From Neofusicoccum parvum (lineage: Eukaryota > Ascomycota > Dothideomycetes > Botryosphaeriales > Botryosphaeriaceae), in the NCBI GenBank assembly GCA_020912385.1, contig CP087208.1:1612001-1676000 (forward strand): a stretch of 64,000 nucleotides of DNA, written 5' to 3'. Numbering within the stretch: the first letter of the stretch is position 1; each line of letters starts with the position of its first letter. The notes under the pieces are model-generated. The model worked only from the letters and a program-made list of their open reading frames with translations. It was not told where the DNA came from and did not search any database. Positions 11,036 through 22,110 of this stretch are shown here, piece after piece. Position numbers and translations under genes: made by a program.

Positions 11036-12319
11036 ATGGCCTACTCACCACCCCCACTGACAGGCCTGCGCGTGCTCGAGTTCGCCGGCCTGGCCCCAGG
11101 TACCGCAGCCACCCTCCCCTCGCGGTCCTTCTAACGCCGCTTGCCAGGGCCCTTCGCCGGCCTCCTGCTCGCCGACTACGGCGCCACCGTCATCCGCATC
11201 GACCGCGCCCACCCCGCGTCGCACCACACCACCACCTCCACGCCCGCCCCCTCGACCGCCGACCTCCTCACCCGCCGCAAGACGTCCATCGCCGTCGACC
11301 TCAAGTCCGCGCGCGGCGTCGCCCTCGTCCACGCCCTCATCCCCACCGCCGACATCCTCATCGACCCGTTCCGCCCGGGCGTGCTCGAGAAGTGCAACCT
11401 CGCGCCCTCCCACCTCCTCAAGCTCAACCCACGCCTCATCATCGCGCGCCTGACCGGCTTCCGGCGCGACGGGCCGTACGCCGCGATGGCAGGCCACGAC
11501 ATCAACTACATCGCGGTGTCCGGCGTCCTCGGGATGCTGGGGCGCAAAGCCACGAAGCCGTACGCGCCGGGCAACATCGTCGCCGACTTCGCGGGCGGGG
11601 GGCTGACCGCCTTCGCCGGGATCCTGCTGGCGCTGGTCGAGCGCGAGCGGAACGGCGGCCGCGGCCAGGTCGTCGAGGCCAACATGGTCGACGGCTCGGC
11701 GTTTCTGGCGTCGTTCCCGCGCTTGATGGCCGCGACCCCCATGTGGGACCGGCCGCGCGGCGAGAACGTGCTCGACGGCGGGTGCCCCTGGTACGACACC
11801 TACGAGACCCGCGATGGGAAGTACGTCGCCGTGGGCGCGCTCGAGCCGCAGTTCTTCGCGGCGCTGTGTGCGGGCTTGGGCGTTGATCCGGGGGCGTTTC
11901 CCGGGCCGAGGGAGGATAGGCGCGTGTGGCCGCATCTGCGGATGCTGTTTACGGCGAAGTTTAGGAGTAGGACGAGGGAGGAGTGGGAGCGCGTGTTTTA
12001 TGGCACTGATGCGTGTGTGACGCCCGTGCTGGAGCAGGCCGAGCTGCGGGAGAGGGGGTTCGATCAAAGGCCCGTCGTGACGTTGAGGGACAGTCCTGGG
12101 TGGGCGGTTGCGGATGGGGAGGCCGATGGGAGGCCGGCTGCGGAGGGGCAAGGGATTGGGGTGGAGGGGAGTGGCTGGGTGGATAAGGGGTTGGGGCCGG
12201 GGGAGGGTGGGGAGGAGATGCTGGCGAGGTTGATGGGGTGGAGGAGAGGGGTGCATTACGACGTGGAAGGTGGGGGTTTGGTGTTATTGAAGACGCAGGG
12301 TAGGGGTTACAAGCTGTAG
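11036..12319 (+). CDS. CoA-transferase family III protein, alpha-methylacyl-CoA racemase-like
   Basis: The model is join(11036..11099,11148..12319), 411 residues, with a 48-nt intron inside a Gly codon after [12 protein letters not shown]. The family (CaiB/BaiF) is recognised by this N-terminus, by [14 protein letters not shown] and by [12 protein letters not shown]. The pair used by racemases to move the alpha-proton is visible as His in [13 protein letters not shown] and Asp in [11 protein letters not shown]. This favours racemisation of 2-methyl-branched acyl-CoAs, feeding peroxisomal or mitochondrial beta-oxidation, over CoA transfer. The C-terminus (KTQGRGYKL) ends in a tripeptide only loosely like PTS1. 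It converges with the flavin monooxygenase gene, 326 bp apart. The third exon part is Gly-rich and less conserved. Confidence 0.88.
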
Positions 12320-12645
12320 GGTTTGAAAGAAATTTAATAAGAATTCTGCTAGACAGCCGGCTTAGAGCTGTATAGTAATAATTCCCGTGATGAGCAGCTG
12401 GGTTTCCTATTCAGTTCCCTAAATATGAAAAAAGAAAAGAAAAAGTCTAAGCTACCATATGTTGAATCGCCCATCATTTTGGAGCTTTCACTGCCTTGCA
12501 AGAAGTTCTAGCGAAATTCATACTTCAATCCGAGTATAGAAACGATAGGTATCAATTCTGTAATTCTCGCCAAAGAGTCCGTATCTATATCTTTGTATCC
12601 CCTCTACATCTAATCTATCTAACCAATCCCCGTCTATCCATCCCC
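12320..12645. other. Convergent 3' intergenic region
   Basis: AT-richer spacer between two convergent stop codons, with A-rich runs near 12425-12445. It presumably holds both polyadenylation regions. No coding signal is seen. Confidence 0.55.
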
Positions 12646-14288
12646 TCACAACAATTCCTTCGCCTCAGCATCTTTCTGCGCCTTCCACTCCTCAAAACGG
12701 AAACCAATCTCATCCAACTCCCTAACGCCCTTCCTCTCCTCCCCCCTCTCCGTAAACGCCTTCCTGATGTCCGGGAACCGCTCGCGGCACCAATAATGCC
12801 ACTCGGTCCACCTGGGCGGCGCCTTGCCCACCTCGCCCTCGCGCTCGGCCGACACGGCCCAGTCGTGCATGGCGTTGATGTAGTCGGCGTCGTTCGGGAA
12901 CCACAGCGTGTGGAAGTCGTTGCCCTCGCCGTTGACGGCGAGCGTGTGCAGCTCCCAGGCGCGCATCTGCGGCGCCGCCGGCAGCGCGAGGCGGCCGGCC
13001 AGCGCGCGCGCGACGACGGCCGACTGGCACTCGGCCGTCGGGAAGGGGATGATGCGCTGGTTGAGCACCAGGAACGACAGCGTGGGGTGCGGCGTGTGGA
13101 AGATGTGCTGGTACACGCCCTCGACGCGCGAGCCGTCCGTCACGAGCGGAGGGGAGAGGTCCGACAGGAACGGGAGCGAGTACAGGTAGCCGGTGCAGAA
13201 GACGATGGCGTCGATGGACGCCTCGGTCGTTCCGTCGCTGAAGGTCGCCGTGCGCGTGCTGACGTCGAGCCGCGTGATGGGTGGCACTTCCTTTTTGAAT
13301 TTGGGCGCGGGCCCGCGCGACATGTAGGACTCGGACTTGATCGAGTTGATCAGAGGCAGCTGGCTGACGGTGGAGATCTGGCCGCCGATGTCGATGCCAG
13401 AGGCGCTGTTGCCGACGACGATGACTTTCTGCAAAGGTTTAGTGGGGAGATCTTGGCGGAGCAAGGCATGTTCTTACCTTGTCTTTGTAGGAGTCCGGAG
13501 TCCTGTAGAACTTCGAGTGTGATATGCTGCCCGGGTGCGCCTTGTGCCATTCCTGGATGCCTTCAATCTCGGGGACGAATGGCACGTAGAAGTGGCCGTT
13601 AGCAACCACTACCGCGTCGAAAATCTCCTCCCTCGTCTCGTTCGTCAGGACGTCTTTGGTGGTGACAGTCCATTTCTCCTCGACCAGGCCTTCTGTCTCT
13701 TTGGACTCCAGCAGCTTCACATCGACAACCTGCGTCTGGAACTGAATCAAATGCTCCACCTCCTTGGCGTAGTCCTTCAAGTACCGGTCAACTGTCCGAT
13801 GCGTAGGAAATAGCTGCGACTCCTCTGGGAACGGAAAGTCGTGGAAGCGCATCAGCTGCTTCGGGATGTTCGTCTCGAGCCGCTCGTACACGGGAGAGAT
13901 GAACTTGGCCTCCTTCGCGTCTCCGTTGACCACAGCCGAGCCGTTGGTGGCACCGTTGGCGGCACTCTTGCTGCTCCATATCGGCTTGTCCAAGTCTTCC
14001 TTGGTCGGCCGAGTTTTTGGCACGGTGAAGGAGCCGTCGTCGTGATCCTCGGGCGTGTAGTTCCACAGGCCGCCGGGGGAGCTGCGCTGCTCGAACGCAA
14101 CCACCTTCTCGAACTTCTTCTCAGCACTCAGGTATCTGGGGGTTCGAGTAAGAATTCTGCTGGCTTGTGTTCGGCTTGCCCGTGACTTACTTGAGGGCCG
14201 CCAGACCACATGGGCCAGCGCCCACCACGGCAACCTTCCTCGCATTGAAGCGAACGGGGTTGCTGGCCACAGCGTTTGCAGAAGACAT
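12646..14288 (-). CDS. Flavin-containing monooxygenase (FMO-type, FAD/NADPH)
   Basis: The model is complement(join(12646..13428,13478..14135,14191..14288)), 512 residues, with introns of 49 and 55 nt. The FAD-binding motif VAVVGAGPCGLAALK is near residues 19-33 and is interrupted just after by intron 1. An FMO-like segment (HPGSISHSKFYRTP) precedes the second Rossmann motif VIVVGNSASGIDIGG, the NADPH site, which starts right after intron 2. FATGY-type residues appear as VFCTGYLYSLPFL. Members oxygenate N- or S-containing small molecules; the substrate is unknown. There is no signal peptide or C-terminal membrane anchor. It is divergent from the Ca3427-like gene, with 535 bp between start codons. 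Confidence 0.9.
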
Positions 14289-14823
14289 GGCGCGGGAAAA
14301 GAGTCGGGGTCTCTGGTCTGCGAGCATGTGCAGCGAGCACTGAACCGGACGAACGGCAGAGAGACAAACGGAATCCAGGAAAATCTACGCGCTCGCCGTG
14401 AAGAAAGCACCGTCTACAAACAATGTGGGAGTCATGAGAGGAGAGAAAGGCCCGGAGAGATAGCGCTCGGCATCAGAAAAAGGCATCCCGGCCACTCTCA
14501 GCCCACTTTCTCGCGCCTTCTCACATGACTTGGCGTCCATTTTGGAGCGCGCGCAAACGACATCGGATCGAGTTAACCGAACGGGGCGTCGCCTATCGAT
14601 AAGATGCCCGGCAAGGCGTGCTGGTGCGTCTCGGCTTTTCGCGGCGATCGTCATCGAAATTTAGCCCAAACTCGCGTCCGTCCCCAAGCTCCCCGCCGCC
14701 GGAAAGCTTCACGCACCCCTCACCATGTAGCTTTTTTCTCATCTCCCTTCTTCCGCCTCCGCTTCCGTGCTGCCTCACCCATCAAATCCCCTTCCTCTCC
14801 CCCTTCAACCTCGCACGTCGACC
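14289..14823. promoter_or_regulatory. Divergent promoter region, FMO / Ca3427-like
   Basis: 535 bp between two opposite start codons. The half next to the plus-strand gene (about 14680-14820) is pyrimidine-rich (CTCC/CCTTC runs), as is common in fungal leaders. No specific operator is claimed. Confidence 0.5.
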
Positions 14824-15931
14824 ATGCTGCGCTCCTCCCTCCGCGCACTAGCCCCGAAAACGCCGACTCCCCGCCGCGCCTTCTCCTCCGCCAGCGCCAT
14901 GGCACAGAACCTGCGCATGGGCTACGTGCCCGGTACGTCCGATCCGCCTCTCCTCCACAGCTTCCAGCTGACCTCCCCCCGCCGCAGAGCACTTCTCCAC
15001 GCCACTCCACTTCGCGCACAAGCACTACGGGCTCCAGGCCGACCTGGTGCCCTTCCCGTCCGGCACCGGCCACATGATCCAGTCGCTGCAGGCATCCGAA
15101 ATCGACGTCGGCATCGGGCTGACCGAGGGCTGGGTCGCCGGCATCGGCAAGGCCGCCGCCGAGAAGGGCGACGCGAGGGCCGCCGGCTACGCGCTGGTGG
15201 GCACGTACGTCGAGACGCCGCTGTGCTGGGCCATCAGCGCGGGCGCGAAGCGCGCGGACGTCGGCAGCGTGGAGGCGCTGCGCGGGAAGAAGATTGGCGT
15301 TAGTCGCATCGGGAGGTGTGTCGTCACGGATGTGCATTGGATTTTGGACACGCGAGGCTGATGTTGTGCTTTCTTTCATTTGGGCAGTGGATCCTACGTG
15401 ATGGGCTTTGTGCTGGCGGACCAGCACGGGTGGCTTTCGCAGTCCGAGCCCGGGCGGCCGCCCTTCGAAGTCGTCCCTCTCAACACCTTCGCCAAGCTCC
15501 GCGAGGCCGTCAACGACGGCACCGCTGACTTCTTCATGTGGGAGCACTTCACCTCCAAGCGCTACTACGACAACGGTGAGATTAAGCGCATTGGGGAGAT
15601 ATACACGCCCTGGCCGAGCTGGCACATCGTGGCTCGGGACCCGCAGGACAAGCGCATGCAGACGATGAGTGACGCCATTAACAAGGGCATCCAGCACTAC
15701 AAGGAGAACCAGCAGGAAGCGATCGAGTACATCTCGACCGAGCTGGACTACTCTGCCGAGGATGCGAAGGAGTGGACCAAGACGGTCAAGTTCGCCGAGG
15801 AAGTGAGAGGCGTCGATCCGAGAGTGGTCGAGAAGACGATTGATATCCTGAACAAGGCCGGAGTCCTGGACGCCAGCAAGTGCGGCGTCGAGGAAATGGT
15901 CGCGATTAAGCGCGCCGAACGGGCAAGATAG
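14824..15931 (+). CDS. Periplasmic-binding-protein-fold (PBP2, Ca3427-like) protein
   Basis: The model is join(14824..14932,14988..15315,15388..15931), 326 residues, with introns of 55 and 72 nt. Residues 1 to about 25 are rich in Arg, Ser and Ala without acids, like a mitochondrial presequence. A second in-frame ATG at 14899 lies in a strong context (GCCATGG). The mature part reads like the ABC nitrate/sulfonate-binding fold: GYVPEHF, a ligand-loop segment PSGTGHMIQSLQASEIDVGI, LTEGW, then MWEHFTSKRYY. The Candida albicans protein Ca3427 has this fold with no ABC partner; the ligand of this eukaryotic group is unknown. It converges on RRP15, only 66 bp between stop codons. Confidence 0.85.
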
Positions 15932-15997
15932 ACCCGGCTCAATCCATGATCTTTGAGCCCGCCAGGGCACCCTGCGTGCAACCGTGTTCCTTGGTGA

Positions 15998-16846
15998 TTA
16001 TGCCGCCGCTGCCTTCTTTCCACCACCCGCGATCAAGTCGAGGAAACCCTTCTTGCTCATCTCCGTGACCCTCTCATCTCTCTTGTCCATGCCAACAACC
16101 CCCTTCGTCTTGGCCTCCCTAGCAGCCTGCTCACCCTTGACCTGAGCAGCGCGCACAGCGTTGAACAACTTGACCACACCCCTCTGCGCAGTCTTCTTCA
16201 GACGGCGTTCCTCCTCTTGAATCTGCTGTGTCGAGACCTCGGCAGTGGTCAATCCGAGGACATCCTTGACGCGGCCCTTCTCCAACAGCGCGTGCTTCTC
16301 GTCACGCAGCTTGTGTCGTGCCTGGGCCTCCAGTTTCGACTCGGCCAGCTCCTTGCCGGCGTCTTGGGCAACCTTGCTGCGCGAGAGAATCGGGTCGGCG
16401 CGTTTTGTGGTGGTGAGCTTGGAGCCGAGAATCTTCTGCATCGACGTCGCGAACGCATCCGGGTCGTTGCGCTTCTTCTTGTTCCGGGACGGAGCGGTGC
16501 TGGAGGCGGCGTCTGACTCGTCGTCATCTTCCTCGTTGTCGGAGTTCGAGGCCTCGTCACCGGAGGGAACTGCCTCTGAGGCGTCTTCTAATTCGGCGTC
16601 GGAGAACTCGTCATCGGCTGCGGGCGCGTCGGGAGCAACATTGACTTTCTCATCCTCGGAAGAGGCGGCCGACTCGTAAGCATCGACGGCCTTGCGCTGC
16701 TGCTGGTCGTCGTCGCTCTCGTCCTCGCTGGAGCTGTGGTATTGGTGCTGGCGTTTGGATTTTTTCGAGCGCTTGATGGTCTTGCCACGCGCCTGCTCTG
16801 TCCTCTTTCTCTTGAGAGCGACGGGTGTTCTGGACGGGGCGGGCAT
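15998..16846 (-). CDS. RRP15: Ribosomal RNA-processing protein RRP15
   Basis: A single exon of 282 residues. Rrp15 is a nucleolar factor of pre-60S ribosomes needed for 27S pre-rRNA processing. The N-terminal third is basic then acidic and Ser-rich (KRTEQARGKTIKRSKKSKR followed by long Asp/Glu/Ser stretches), typical of nucleolar factors. The conserved C-terminal block contains FATSMQKILGSKL, DPILSRSK, LRDEKHALLEKGRVKD, RGVVKLFNAVRAAQ and KGFLDLIAGG. The frame runs further upstream to 17191, but that part overlaps the divergent SRP54 gene; the Met at 16846 starts the family-like sequence. It shares a 226-bp upstream region with SRP54. Confidence 0.9.
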   Translation of the reverse strand: MPAPSRTPVALKRKRTEQARGKTIKRSKKSKRQHQYHSSSEDESDDDQQQRKAVDAYESAASSEDEKVNVAPDAPAADDEFSDAELEDASEAVPSGDEASNSDNEEDDDESDAASSTAPSRNKKKRNDPDAFATSMQKILGSKLTTTKRADPILSRSKVAQDAGKELAESKLEAQARHKLRDEKHALLEKGRVKDVLGLTTAEVSTQQIQEEERRLKKTAQRGVVKLFNAVRAAQVKGEQAAREAKTKGVVGMDKRDERVTEMSKKGFLDLIAGGGKKAAAA

Positions 16847-17072
16847 TGCGGCAGAGCGTGCAGGTGTTGACGGTGGAGCGCTGGGGAGCGCCGAACTTTT
16901 TTGAGCAGAGCCAGTTCCCGGGCTCCTCACCGCCTTCGGGCTTGGCCTCTCCACTCCCCGCCATCGCCGCGCCGCTCCACCCGCCCAGCGGAATTTCAAC
17001 CACGTCGACGACTCCCGATCATCCACCCCGGTCACCTGTCCCCTCCGCACTTTTTCGCACAAGCCGCCCATC
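16847..17072. promoter_or_regulatory. Short bidirectional promoter, RRP15 / SRP54
   Basis: Only 226 bp separate the two opposite start codons, so the core promoters must overlap or abut. The SRP54 side is C-rich (CACCCCGGTCACCTGTCCCC). No TATA box is obvious. Confidence 0.6.
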
Positions 17073-18773
17073 ATGGTCCTCCAAGACCTTGGCCGGCGCA
17101 TCAACGCCGCCGTCAACGACCTGACCCGGGCCCCCAATCTCGACGAGAAGGTCGGCAGCACCCGTCCGCATTGCGCGCCCCAAGCTGACATGCTCCCAGG
17201 ACTTCGATCGCATGGTCAAGGAGATCTGCAATGCCCTCGTGGAAGCCGATGTCAACATCAAGCTCGTCGCCGGCCTGCGCGCCTCGATACGGAAAGCCGT
17301 CAACTTCAAGGACATCGCCCCCGGCGTGAACAAGAAGCGCCTGATCCAAAAGGTACATCGGACACTCAAGCCTCGGAGTCGCACGCTGACATTGCAACCG
17401 CGCAGGCCGTCTTCGATGAGCTGGTCAAGCTCGTCGACCCGCACTCGGAGCCGTTCAAGCCGCGCAAGGGCAAGTCCAACGTCGTCATGTTCGTCGGTCT
17501 GCAAGGTTCCGGCAAGACGACGTCGTGCACGAAGCTGGCGCGGTGGTACCAGGCGCGCGGCTTCAAGTCGTGCCTGGTGTGCGCCGACACGTTCCGCGCC
17601 GGCGCCTTCGACCAGCTCAAGCAGAACGCGACCAAGGCCAAGATCCCCTACTACGGCAGCCTGACCCAGACGGACCCGGTGGTCGTGGCGCGGGAGGGCG
17701 TGGAGAAGTTCAAGAAGGAGCGCTTCGAGATCATCATCGTGGACACGAGCGGGAGGCACAGGCAGGAGCAGGACCTGTTCGACGAGATGATCCAGATCCA
17801 GCAGGCCGTCGAGCCTCACCAGACCATCATGGTCCTCGACTCCTCCATCGGCCAGGCCGCCGAGTCGCAGGCCCGCGCCTTCAAGGAGACGGCGGATTTC
17901 GGCGCCATCATCCTGACCAAGACGGACGGCGCGGCCGCCGGTGGCGGTGCCATCTCCGCGACCGCCGCGACGCACTGCCCGATCGCCTTCCTGGGTACCG
18001 GAGAGCACATGCTGGACTTTGAGAAGTTCGACCCGCAGCGCTTCGTCGGCAAGCTCCTGGGCATGGGCGACGTGCAGGGCCTGGTCGAGCACGTGCAGTC
18101 GCTGAAGCTGGACCAGAAGGAGACGATGAAGCACATCCAGGAGGGCATCTTCACGATCCGCGACCTGCGGGACCAGCTGCAGAACATTATGAAGATGGGC
18201 CCGCTCTCGAAGATGGCGGGCATGATCCCGGGGCTGTCGGGCATGATGGGCGGCATGGACGACGAGGAGGGCTCGCTGAAGCTCAAGCGCATGATCTACA
18301 TCTGCGACTCGATGACGACCAAGGAGCTGGACTCGGACGGCAAGTGCTTCACCGACGAGCCGTCGCGCATGACGCGCGTCGCCATGGGCTCGGGCACGAG
18401 CGTGCGCGAGGTCGAGGAGCTGCTGTCCCAGCGCATGCTCATGGGCGGCATGGCGAAGAAGATGGGCAAGGGCATGAAGAACCTCCAGGGCGGCAGGGGC
18501 CAGGCCGCCCTCGGCAACAAGCAGCAGCAGCAGGCCGCCCTCAAGCGTCTGCAGTCCATGGGCGGCGCTGGCGGCATGCCGGGAATGGGCGGCATGGGCG
18601 GCATGCCCGACATGAGCTCGCTCATGAAGATGATGGGCGGTGGCGGTGGCCCTGGTGGCGGCATGCCCGGCATGCCGGATATGAGCAACATGGACCTGGG
18701 CAAGATGATGTCCATGCTAGGCGGCGGCGGCGGTATGCCTGGCATGGGTGGCGCAGGACGGGGACGGAGATGA
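17073..18773 (+). CDS. SRP54: Signal recognition particle 54-kDa subunit (SRP54 GTPase)
   Basis: The model is join(17073..17150,17200..17352,17406..18773), 532 residues, with introns of 49 and 53 nt. SRP54 binds signal sequences on ribosomes and, as a GTPase with the SRP receptor, targets them to the ER. The N domain is about residues 1-85. The G domain carries GLQGSGKTT (about 108-116), DTSGRH and [11 protein letters not shown]. The Met-rich M domain follows ([25 protein letters not shown]), with the RNA-binding [20 protein letters not shown] segment. The C-terminal tail is an extended Gly/Met-rich low-complexity region with GGMPGM-type repeats. Length and order match fungal orthologues. Confidence 0.97.
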   Translation: MVLQDLGRRINAAVNDLTRAPNLDEKVGSTRPHCAPQADMLPGLRSHGQGDLQCPRGSRCQHQARRRPARLDTESRQLQGHRPRREQEAPDPKGTSDTQASESHADIATAQAVFDELVKLVDPHSEPFKPRKGKSNVVMFVGLQGSGKTTSCTKLARWYQARGFKSCLVCADTFRAGAFDQLKQNATKAKIPYYGSLTQTDPVVVAREGVEKFKKERFEIIIVDTSGRHRQEQDLFDEMIQIQQAVEPHQTIMVLDSSIGQAAESQARAFKETADFGAIILTKTDGAAAGGGAISATAATHCPIAFLGTGEHMLDFEKFDPQRFVGKLLGMGDVQGLVEHVQSLKLDQKETMKHIQEGIFTIRDLRDQLQNIMKMGPLSKMAGMIPGLSGMMGGMDDEEGSLKLKRMIYICDSMTTKELDSDGKCFTDEPSRMTRVAMGSGTSVREVEELLSQRMLMGGMAKKMGKGMKNLQGGRGQAALGNKQQQQAALKRLQSMGGAGGMPGMGGMGGMPDMSSLMKMMGGGGGPGGGMPGMPDMSNMDLGKMMSMLGGGGGMPGMGGAGRGRR

Positions 18774-19694
18774 TTGTGTGCGGGCTCGGAGAAGTATTCG
18801 GAAGTGAAATCTGCACGGGGAGGACAGCGAGTATCGGCTCCTCCAGGTGCGCTTGCCTGGTGGAGGCAGCACGCATCGACCTCTCCGCCTCAATCAGCTG
18901 GAGAAACTGCGTGTGGAGAGGCGGGCTGCGGGTTCTTGAGGCATTTACGGAGTCCGGCGCTGGCGGGGAAAGTACATACGCAAAGAGGCGTTTTGAGGAC
19001 GCGTTGAGGGCACGCTTGACCACGGTCGGAGGGTTGTTATTACGAGGCCTATCCGTGTTCCAGAGGCATCTAACTCCTAGCAGAGATGGTGCCGTAATAC
19101 AAAAACCTGTAACTCCATGAAATCCGAACCACAATTCTCTCGGCCTTGTTTCTGAGTAAAATATGTGTATGGAGCTTACATCCTTTCTAACCAGACAGAA
19201 TTTACAAGCTTTGGTGGAGTTTCAATGTTTATCTGGTAAGGTCGCACTCAGCTTCAGAAGTGATAAATATTTCCACGGCTGGTTTGCATCCCCGCGTAGT
19301 TGGTGGATATACACAGAACAAAAATGGGTTTCCACACCTAGCTTAAAGTTGTTAAGATTAATCTCCCACTTGCTACTATTCAATCGTTCTAATCTCACTC
19401 TTCCAGCCCAAAGGACCACTGCACATACACATCCAAGCCATTCACCCATTTCCACTAGTACAGTACATCCATTCTTCATTTCAAAATCGGCATTATCGTA
19501 GTAGTCCCCTAGCGCAGCTGGCTGATAATCTCTAAGTCAATAACACATCATCCCAGCCAGCAGATGAACGCAATGCATTTTGCTCGAATGCTTTCTCCCT
19601 CCCTAACAAATCGAGAAGAAAGTAAAAAAGTTGATCGCCTCAAAACGCCGCCGAAATTCCCCTTCATGGTACACCCGACAAGGACGAAACCTTT
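18774..19694. other. Convergent 3' intergenic region
   Basis: About 0.9 kb between the SRP54 and AP-1 mu stop codons. It becomes AT-rich after 19000. The short frames it contains show no domain or splice pattern. Confidence 0.55.
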
Positions 19695-21346
19695 CTACTG
19701 CACATCGGGCAAGCGGACCGCGATGTCGCCGGATTGCGTGATGTACCTGACCCACGGCAGCGACGGGTATTGAAGCTAAGAGAAGGGGTAAGCGAGGTGA
19801 GCGTTGCGGTGGAAGTTGAGAGTAACTAACCTTCGGCTCGATGATCTTCAGATACCGCACCTGGATGCCGGAGGTGGTGAAGTAGGGGATCTCAAACTTG
19901 ACGTTGATGGGCCGCTTGCCCTTGCCGCCACCGACACCGCCCATGCTACCGCCGAAGCCGCCCATCATACCGCCACCCTTCTCGTCGTCGCCGCGCACTG
20001 ACGGCAGGCCCAGCTCGGCGCGCATCAAGAACTCCTTGCTGCCACCGAACTGCTTGATCTTCCAGACAATCGACGAAGTCTCGGGCTGGTAGTGGACGGT
20101 GCCGATGTTGGTACGGAAGCGCGGGCTGTCGGCGTCGTCCGGAACCGGGATTATGATTTGCACGTTGTTGGCTGTGCTGCGTCGCTTGAATTGCGCTTTC
20201 GCCTGTGGCACTGTTAATATTGAAGAGGGTGCGAATGAGAAAGTATGAAGAGCGTACCTTGAGCATGTACTCTATCCTGCTGCCCGAGTGGCTCTCGACA
20301 ATGCACTCGACCCAGATCAAGGGCTTGACTTGGGTGTTCAACCGGTAGCTCATAAGCTCAAACTCTCCGTCCGGAGGAATGAAGCTGATGGTCCGGTCGT
20401 TCTCGAATCTACTTAACCTCACGCACTGGTGGAACTTGACATCCTCCATCTCGACTGCCTTTCCTCTCGTCGCCCTTCCGGTGGTCTCGAACATCACCTT
20501 GTCATTAAGGCCCAGCCGCAGCTCGGGCATGCCAGACAAGTAGCATTTCATCTTGATGGCACCCAGGATCTCGGAACGTAGCACATTTCCGTTGGAGGAA
20601 ACGAGCAGGTTGAGCGACTCGACCACGTCGAGGAAGACCTCGTTCTTGCGGTAGCGGATGCCTTCGCTGCGCCAGGACACGGCGTTGGTGACGGCAATGG
20701 GAGGGCGCGCTTGCACCTCGAGCTTGTGCGACTCCTGCGTAATGTACCTGTAGTTGAGCCACGGTCAGCATGGTTCATTCTTGTCGCAGCGTGACGGCGG
20801 GCGGCGTACTCCTGTAATATCTTGCTCTCGGTAGTCTGGGGGTATCCAAAGTCCATCATCTCGTCGAGCAGCTCGTAGATGACGACAAAGTTGTCCCTTA
20901 TACTCTCTTCCTCCAGCTCCTTGAAATACTCAGTGAAGACCTCGACGATCTTGTGCAGGAAGAGAAGGATCTCGGCGGCATTGGTGTTGCGCTTTGTGAG
21001 GGCGAGGAGATACAGGTTGTTATGTCTGATGTAAAGGTACTGGAGCGCAGATGTGTGGTCAGCGACAGGAATTCGGGCACCTTGCAGGCGCGGGCGGGGC
21101 ATGACTAACGTTGATGCCTTCGGACGAGAAACACGGCGGGACGGCGGAGCTCTCCTCTTCGGCTTCGCTGAGTAGGACGGGGAACTTCTCGACAGCTGAC
21201 ATGGGAATGTCGCCCCGGTAGTTGCGGGCAAGAAGGGTCTGTCTGGAGCGTTAGTACGGCGCGTTCCTTTCTCCTGAGCAGCTGCGGTGTTGGTGTTCTG
21301 GCCTTACCTTGCCCTTGAGGTCGAGGAAGAAGACGGCAGAAGCCAT
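19695..21346 (-). CDS. APM1: AP-1 clathrin adaptor complex medium (mu) subunit
   Basis: The model is complement(join(19695..19775,19831..20202,20258..20747,20810..21039,21110..21238,21308..21346)), 446 residues, with five introns of 55-69 nt. AP-1 mu selects cargo with tyrosine motifs for clathrin vesicles between the trans-Golgi and endosomes. The N-terminal longin-like part includes FFLDLKGKTLLARNYRGDI and YLYIRHNNLYLLALTKRN. The mu-homology domain starts near SWRSEGIRYRKNEVFLDVVES, followed by LSGMPELRLGLND and RFENDRTISFIPPDGEFELM. A Gly/Met-rich insert lies near residue 375, and the C-terminus has YLKIIEPKLQYPSLPWVRYI. Length and motifs favour AP-1 over AP-2 or AP-3 mu. Confidence 0.95.
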
Positions 21347-22110
21347 GGCGGTCGTGGAGCGCGTGGGCTGGCAGTGCGAGGGGTCTGGAGCTGTCGGACG
21401 GGGATATTTATCGGCGTGGCATTGCGCGGCCAAAAGTTGGATGTGGTGGTGGAGGAGCTGCGCGTAGATGCCAAATCGACGTCGCCGCCCGCCCTCGATC
21501 GCTGACCGCCTTCGGAGCTGGTCTTGGCCCGCCCCCGCCGATGACAGGATGCCTTCTTTGAAACGCATCCATGATCTCGAACGCCAATAACTCGGGCGCG
21601 CTGTATTCTCTTCAACGATGTGCAGTTCTGAAACGATTTACACGTCTGCCGGCTACTCGTATTTAATTGCCTGGGTTTGATGGCCGCTTTAGATGAGAGC
21701 CCCCAAAAAAGAAAAAAGACAAAGTTGAGCCCGATGCAGCACATTGTACGGATGATGGGATTGCGCTGCCTCTGATCTGACTCAATCTTCGGGACGAGAG
21801 GCTCGTGAGTCCTCACCGTGTGATATCTGTCAATGCAGAGTGTAGCTTTGTACATTGTAAAATGTCCGTACTCCTACATGTATAATACAGTCCGTCTAAA
21901 ACCCAAGCCATTCGTTCGGATCTGTCCGTAGCCCCCGCTGGCCCGCCGATGCAGTCCTTTTATCACGTATCATTGACACATTACGGTCCTGTCCCAAGAT
22001 TTCACACGGCCCATACGTCCTCCCCATGCCTCTTCTTCCGGTCCGCTCTCTTCGCGCAGTAGGCTGGATCCAACCACGAAGTACGTCTTTGTTGGGCATT
22101 CGCATGTCTT
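21347..22110. other. Intergenic region upstream of AP-1 mu
   Basis: 764 bp between the AP-1 mu start and the ferredoxin stop, both on the minus strand. It should contain the AP-1 mu promoter and the ferredoxin 3' UTR. Nothing else is supported. Confidence 0.55.

Noticed and set aside
11045..12256. 403-codon minus-strand frame opposite the racemase-like gene
   Set aside because: Composition is that of a complementary-strand shadow; the sense frame has catalytic residues.
14720..15970. 416-codon minus-strand frame over the Ca3427-like gene
   Set aside because: Shadow frame; crosses the introns and promoter of the sense gene with no motif.
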